A DNA stretch of 64,000 nucleotides from assembly GCF_003946045.1 (NCBI RefSeq), contig NZ_RHNW01000014.1, forward strand, positions 1 through 64,000, read 5' to 3'. The stretch is from Levilactobacillus mulengensis. Its GTDB lineage: Bacteria; Bacillota; Bacilli; Lactobacillales; Lactobacillaceae. Positions 59,788 to 64,000 of this stretch are shown in pieces; position 1 is the stretch's first letter; each line of letters opens with the position of its first letter. The notes under the pieces were generated by a model. It made no database searches. It saw only the letters and a program-made list of their open reading frames with translations, and was not told the origin of the DNA. The translations under genes and the position numbers were made by a program.

Positions 59788-61065
59788 TTGGAAGAAACCC
59801 CACGAACACCAGTCATCACGATTGGGTTGAACGCTGGTCAAGCCACGTTCGGCTACTCGATGACTGAACTGAAAAACTTGGTAGAGGCCAACAACATGAC
59901 GGTCGCTGAAGAAGTTCAGCAGTCATTGCCAAAGCCAAATCCAGGGACTTACTTTGGCACGGGTAAGGTTGAGGAATTAGCGACGATTGTTGCCGACAAT
60001 GGTGTCGATACCATTGTCGTAAACGATGAGCTGTCCCCTAGCCAAATCCGGAACCTGGAGGCTGGTACCAAGGCCCGCATCATGGACCGGACCGGTTTAA
60101 TTTTGGAAATCTTCGCTAACCGGGCACAATCCCGTGAAGCCAAGCTCCAAGTCCAGCTCGCCATGCTGCAATACCAACTCCCTCGTTTGCACACCAGCGC
60201 TTCACAACGGCTGGACCAACAAACGGGTAGCGGTGGCGGCGGTGGGTTCACCAACCGTGGTGCCGGTGAATCGCAAACTGAAATGAGTCGGCGGACCATT
60301 CAACGGTCGATCAACCACGTCAACCATGAACTGAAGGAAATCAACCAGGCGGCCGCCACGCAACGGCAACAACGGGAACGAAATGAACTCCCTTCCGTTG
60401 CGCTGGTCGGTTACACCAACGCCGGCAAGTCCACGTTGATGAACGCCCTGGTTCGTGAATTTGGTAAGAGCGAAGAAAAACAGGTCTTCGTGAAGAACAT
60501 GCTGTTCGCCACGCTGGATACCAGCGTCCGTCAGCTAACCTTCCCCGACCAAAAGAAGATGCTACTGAGTGATACCGTTGGATTTGTGAGCCAACTCCCT
60601 ACCCAACTGGTCAAAGCCTTCCGTTCCACGTTAGCCGAGGCCGCCAACGCCGACCTATTGATTCAGGTCGTTGACTATGCTGACCCAAACAAGGAATCAA
60701 TGATGGCCACCACGGAACAGACGCTGCAAGACATCGGCGTCACCGACGTGCCAATGATCACCGTCTTCAACAAGGCCGACCTGACGGAAGCCCACTACCC
60801 GAACCGCGTGGGTGACCAACTCATCCTGTCAGCCCAAGACCAAGCGTCCGTCGATGCTTTGGTTGTGGCCATCAAGGAAAAGGTCTTCCACAACTACGTA
60901 ACGGCCAACTTCCTGGTGCCATTCGCAGACGGTGAGGTCGTCGCCTACATGAACGACCACGCCAACGTCTTAGACACCAACTACGAAGCAGAAGGCACGG
61001 CCCTGAAGGTTGAACTTCAAGAAGCCGACTTCGACCGCTTCAAGAAATACGTCGTCACCGAATAA
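59788..61065 (+). CDS. hflX: GTPase HflX
   Basis: 425 aa ribosome-associated GTPase that rescues stalled ribosomes. N-terminal HflX domain (LVEANNMTVAEEVQQSLPK, PGTYFGTGKVEEL, NDELSPSQIRNLE), the glycine-rich linker (QQTGSGGGGGFTNRGAGESQ), then the G domain: G1 GYTNAGKSTLMNAL, G3 DTVGFVSQLPTQLV, G4 TVFNKADL. Start TTG at 59788 with AAAGGAGGG 7 nt upstream. Single gene with terminator. Confidence 0.95.
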   Translation: MEETPRTPVITIGLNAGQATFGYSMTELKNLVEANNMTVAEEVQQSLPKPNPGTYFGTGKVEELATIVADNGVDTIVVNDELSPSQIRNLEAGTKARIMDRTGLILEIFANRAQSREAKLQVQLAMLQYQLPRLHTSASQRLDQQTGSGGGGGFTNRGAGESQTEMSRRTIQRSINHVNHELKEINQAAATQRQQRERNELPSVALVGYTNAGKSTLMNALVREFGKSEEKQVFVKNMLFATLDTSVRQLTFPDQKKMLLSDTVGFVSQLPTQLVKAFRSTLAEAANADLLIQVVDYADPNKESMMATTEQTLQDIGVTDVPMITVFNKADLTEAHYPNRVGDQLILSAQDQASVDALVVAIKEKVFHNYVTANFLVPFADGEVVAYMNDHANVLDTNYEAEGTALKVELQEADFDRFKKYVVTE

Positions 61066-61077
61066 TTTACACACCAA

Positions 61078-61116
61078 AGACATCCCCCGACAAATAGTCA
61101 GGCGGATGTCTTTTTG
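61078..61116 (+). terminator. hflX terminator
   Basis: AGACATCC/GGATGTCT stem followed by TTTTTG. Confidence 0.85.
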
Positions 61117-61133
61117 TTTAGGATAAATGAAAA

Positions 61134-61183
61134 GAGCCCACCCACGCCAGTTCCAACGAACTGAAGTGAGTGAGCTCCAATTA
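61134..61183 (-). terminator. Terminator facing hflX
   Basis: On the minus strand GAGCTCACTCAC pairs with GTGGGTGGGCTC (wobbles), with an inner CAGTTC/GAACTG hairpin, then TTTTCATTT. Wobbles pair best on the minus strand, so it probably ends the amino-acid ABC operon after the repeat array. Confidence 0.65.
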
Positions 61184-61205
61184 AAATCAAAATGAAAACA
61201 ACACC

Positions 61206-61765
61206 GACCGGACAAACGACCAGCGAAGTCCCGGGCTAAACAAGTGTCAGCCGCAGGGCTGGGAAAACCGGGCCGGTCGTGGCAGTGACAAAAGGCGATC
61301 TAAGGTGCCCGGCTGTGTCGATGGTCTTGGCCATCTTACAAATTCACACAACCAAATACCCAAGCACAGGCAACGGCCAACCGGACAAATGACCAGCGAA
61401 GTCCGGGCTAAACCAGTGTCAGCCGCAGGGCTGGGAAAACTGGGCCGGTCGTGGTAGTGACCAGAGGCAAGCCAAGGTGACCAGCTGTGTCGATTAGCCA
61501 TCATCCAAACGCAAACAACCAAATACCAAGCGCAGGCGACAACCAACCGGACAAACGACCAGCGAAGTCCGGGCTAAACCAGTGTCAGCCGCAGGACTGG
61601 TGAAAATGGGCTCAGCCGTGGGAGTTGCCTTAGCGGGTTTCCCGCTTAGGCAACTGCTATCTTTGAGACGCGTTTCTCAGCGGCTCAAAGTAAGTCTGGA
61701 GACCGCCCTTCGGCTCCAGACGTGCGCCCACAGCGTCACGGCCCATTTTCACCAGCCCGGAGGCG
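61206..61765. repeat. Tandem triplicated structured element (copy 18)
   Basis: Three units starting AACCGGACAAACGACCAGCG or close variants: 61206-61378, 61379-61543 and 61544-61765. The first two hold only the end (GCCGCAGGGCTGGGAAAAC) and the 5' part of a reverse type A body (GTGACCAGAGGCAAGCC, CAGCTGTGTCGAT). The third carries a complete type B element with GTTGCCTTAGCGG/CCGCTTAGGCAAC and CTTTGAG...CTCAAAG hairpins and end TTTTCACCAGCCCGGAGGCG. Confidence 0.88.
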
Positions 61766-61791
61766 CTATCAATAACACAAGTTTAACCAGA

Positions 61792-62448
61792 CTAAGCTTG
61801 GCGCTTTTCCAGGTAACGGGCGAGGACGGAGAGGCAGTAGCAGACCACAAAGTACATCAAAGCAATCGCCACGAACATCGGAATGATGTAGTTGGTGTTT
61901 TGCCCATAAATAATTTGTGACCGGTACAGCATTTCTGGCAAGAGAATGATCGTTGCCAGTGACGTGTCCTTGACCAGTGAGATAAATTGACTCACGATGG
62001 CCGGAATCATTTTGACCATGGCTTGCGGCAAGACAATGTGCCACAGCCCTTGCCAGTAGGTTAACCCGTTCGCACGGGCCCCTTCCATCTGGCCGGGGTC
62101 GACCGCTTGAATCCCGGAGCGGACAATTTCTGCCAGCATGGTGGATTCAAAGATGGTCATGGCGAGAATGGCCGCTGGAATAATTTCTGGCTTGACCCCC
62201 AGGTTAGGTAACCCGAAGTAGGTAAAGAACAGAATTAAAATCAACGGTAAATTTCGAATGATATCGATGATAAACCCGACGATTGCTGAAAAATACTTAA
62301 TTTTTACGTAGCGGATGATCCCAAGAATCGAGCCAATAATGAAACTCCCAATGATGGACACCACGGAAACCAAAATCGTGATTCCCAGTCCACCAAACAG
62401 GTAGCGTAAGTTATCTGGGGAGTAGGCGTCAATAAAGTTTTGTAACAT
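61792..62448 (-). CDS. Polar amino-acid ABC transporter permease
   Basis: 218 aa, HisM/GlnP family. Five helices; the EAA loop EGARANGLTYWQGLWHIVLP is clear, and MAEIVRSGIQAVDPGQ-like wording (TMLAEIVRSGIQAVDPGQ) precedes it. Pairs with the next permease to form the channel. Last gene of the operon; 16 nt after its partner. Confidence 0.93.
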   Translation of the reverse strand: MLQNFIDAYSPDNLRYLFGGLGITILVSVVSIIGSFIIGSILGIIRYVKIKYFSAIVGFIIDIIRNLPLILILFFTYFGLPNLGVKPEIIPAAILAMTIFESTMLAEIVRSGIQAVDPGQMEGARANGLTYWQGLWHIVLPQAMVKMIPAIVSQFISLVKDTSLATIILLPEMLYRSQIIYGQNTNYIIPMFVAIALMYFVVCYCLSVLARYLEKRQA

Positions 62449-62464
62449 AATTTATTCTCCTCCC

Positions 62465-63103
62465 CTAAGCTAACCGTTTTTCTAAGTAACGCATGTAGTA
62501 ACTGATCGGCATCGTGATGACCAGGTAGAGGACCCCGACCGCGGAGTAAGCCGCAATGGTTTCCAGTGAGCTGGACGCGATGACGTTCCCTTGGTACATC
62601 AGGTCAAAGCCCCCCACGAAGGCTAATGTTGAGGAGTTCTTGACCAAGTTCACGAACTGGTTACCCAGTGGCGGAATGACGTACCGAAAGGCTTGGGGCA
62701 AGATGATGTAGCGCATCGCCTGCCAGAAGGATAACCCGTTGGCACGGGCCCCTTCCATTTGGCCAGGGTCAACGGACTGAATCCCAGCCCGCACCGTTTC
62801 AGCGATAAAGGCGGACGTGTAGAGCGTCAACCCAATTGTCCCGGCGGTAAACCCATTCATCTTGACGACGTACAGCGGAAAGACCACGTAGAAGAACATG
62901 GTGATTACCAGCAACGGAATGTTCCGGAAAATTTCGATGTAGACCCGGGCCACGCCGCGGGCAAACTTACTTGGTGATTCTTCTAGTAAGGCGAAGAGCG
63001 TTCCCAGAATCAAACTGAAGATCAAGGCGAGCACACTGCATAGCAACGTCTGCCCTAACCCATACAGGAGGGTGCCTCCGTAATTTGCAAAGATATGAAT
63101 CAT
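62465..63103 (-). CDS. Polar amino-acid ABC transporter permease
   Basis: 212 aa, same family; EAA loop EGARANGLSFWQAMRYIILP, preceded by AFIAETVRAGIQSVDPGQM. Its ATG overlaps the stop of the binding-protein gene (ATGA at 63100-63103), so they are translationally coupled. Confidence 0.93.
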   Translation of the reverse strand: MIHIFANYGGTLLYGLGQTLLCSVLALIFSLILGTLFALLEESPSKFARGVARVYIEIFRNIPLLVITMFFYVVFPLYVVKMNGFTAGTIGLTLYTSAFIAETVRAGIQSVDPGQMEGARANGLSFWQAMRYIILPQAFRYVIPPLGNQFVNLVKNSSTLAFVGGFDLMYQGNVIASSSLETIAAYSAVGVLYLVITMPISYYMRYLEKRLA

Positions 63104-63936
63104 TCTTTAGCCGCCTCCTTGTAGTCAAAGCCCTTCACGTTGTGGAACCACTTGTGCAGGAGTTTGTTATAAGTGCCATTGGCCCGTAACTCGGTCAAAG
63201 CCTGGTTCGTGGCGTTTTTAAATGGCGTCTGGCCCTTGTCCATGGCGATCCCGTAAGGCTCGGACACGAACGTTCCCCCGGTGACTTCATAACCCGGGTT
63301 TTGAACCGACATCCCATATAAAATACCGTTATCGGTAGTCAGCGCTTGGCCTTGTCCGGACTTCAATGCCGTCATGGCTTGCGCGTAGTCGGTCAATTGT
63401 AAGACCTTCGCGTCAGGCGCGACCTTGGCCACGTTTTCCACGGAGTCAGAACCAACGACCCCGAGAACCGTGCCCTTTTGTTTGTTTAAATCTTTGACGT
63501 TTTTAATGGAACTGCCCTTCTTGACCAGCAGGGATTGCCCGGCAAAGAAGTAGGTATTGGAAAAGGTGACTTGTTTGCGCCGCTCTGGCGTGTTGGTCAT
63601 GGTGGCGATAATGGCGTCGATGTTTCCGTTCTTTAACATGGGCATCCGCGTTGAACTCGTCACTTGAATGAATTTGGCCTTGGCATCCTTGCCCAGCATT
63701 TGCTTGGTCAGTGCCGTTGCCAAATCCACTTCGAACCCCTTGATCTTCCCGTCTTTGGTATCCAGCAACCCGAACAGCCGGGTATCCGCCTTAACTCCCC
63801 AAGTAATCGTCTTGGTTTGTTGGTCGGTCTTGTACACGTTCCGTGCGGATAATGGCTTACTGCCACACGCACTCACGACGACCGTCAAGGCAACCAGGGA
63901 GAACAGCAGGCCCAAACTGCGAATTAATTTTTTCAT
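63100..63936 (-). CDS. Amino-acid-binding lipoprotein of the ABC transporter
   Basis: 278 aa. Signal peptide MKKLIRSLGLLFSLVALTVV and lipobox with Cys in SACGSK. SBP_bac_3 fold: KGFEVDLATALTKQML, MLKNGNIDAIIATMTNTPERR, QSLLVKKGSSI. Related to glutamine/glutamate/cystine-type binding proteins; ligand not determinable. Confidence 0.92.
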   Translation of the reverse strand: MKKLIRSLGLLFSLVALTVVVSACGSKPLSARNVYKTDQQTKTITWGVKADTRLFGLLDTKDGKIKGFEVDLATALTKQMLGKDAKAKFIQVTSSTRMPMLKNGNIDAIIATMTNTPERRKQVTFSNTYFFAGQSLLVKKGSSIKNVKDLNKQKGTVLGVVGSDSVENVAKVAPDAKVLQLTDYAQAMTALKSGQGQALTTDNGILYGMSVQNPGYEVTGGTFVSEPYGIAMDKGQTPFKNATNQALTELRANGTYNKLLHKWFHNVKGFDYKEAAKE

Positions 63937-63956
63937 AGTGAGCTTTCCTCCCCGTT

Positions 63957-64000
63957 TTAGTGTGTCAAAATCTTGCTTAAAAATTGGCGAGCCCGTTCGT
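63957..64000 (-). CDS. glnQ: ABC transporter ATPase, C-terminal end (cut by window)
   Basis: Only the last 14 codons are visible on the minus strand: ERARQFLSKILTH and TAA, the typical end of GlnQ-type ATPases. It stands 21 nt before the binding-protein gene, giving the order ATPase, binding protein, permease, permease. Confidence 0.8.
   Translation of the reverse strand, partial: ERARQFLSKILTH

Overview
The window looks like a chromosome segment of a relatively GC-rich, heterofermentative Lactobacillaceae bacterium, most like the Levilactobacillus brevis group. The reasons are the lactobacillus-style araB-araD-araA operon with a GntR/LacI-type AraR, linked arabinan-degrading enzymes (GH43, GH51), C69 dipeptidase, PepN, a KxYKxGKxW/LPQTN surface protein and an OppABCDF system. 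The genus is inferred from gene content and remembered protein families; no search was run.

Layout. 1-3.2 kb: a compact type II-C-like cas9 with complete nuclease motifs but an apparently short C-terminus and no cas1, cas2 or array in view; a possible tracrRNA lies upstream. 3.8-4.4 kb: sugar O-acetyltransferase. 5.2-16.4 kb: pentose/arabinan cluster (araA, araD, araB, araR, an ArsR-like regulator, GH43, an MFS oligosaccharide symporter, GH51). Oligosaccharides are imported, trimmed to L-arabinose and converted by AraA, AraB and AraD to xylulose-5-phosphate. 16.6-30.1 kb: UvrA paralogue, RecQ, OhrR-like regulator with a disulfide oxidoreductase, K+ channel, dipeptidase, papain-fold membrane protein, PepN. 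29.6-34.3 kb: two flavodoxins, a cluster of small secreted proteins and one unknown protein. 34.4-38.3 kb: a cell-wall-anchored LRR/MucBP-like protein in a segment bounded by 44-bp direct repeats, one of which is the 3' end of guaA, so it looks like an insertion at the guaA attachment site. 38.3-48.8 kb: guaA, GNAT, coaA, helD, a CPA2 antiporter and a histidine phosphatase. 48.9-49.9 kb: three tandem copies of a type I toxin-antitoxin module. 50.5-58.9 kb: oppA2, oppA1, oppB, oppC, oppD, oppF. 59.8-61.1 kb: hflX. 61.8-64 kb: a polar amino-acid ABC transporter, with glnQ cut by the window end.

The most unusual feature is a family of about 18 intergenic elements of roughly 170-265 bp spread from 4.4 to 61.8 kb. 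Intact copies have terminal inverted repeats built on GGTGAAAATGGGC and an interior that folds into an outer stem enclosing three hairpins. Between copies the stem sequences change but pairing is kept, which is the signature of a selected RNA or single-stranded DNA structure. Several subtypes, truncated copies, composites and one tandem array are present. I do not recognise this family.
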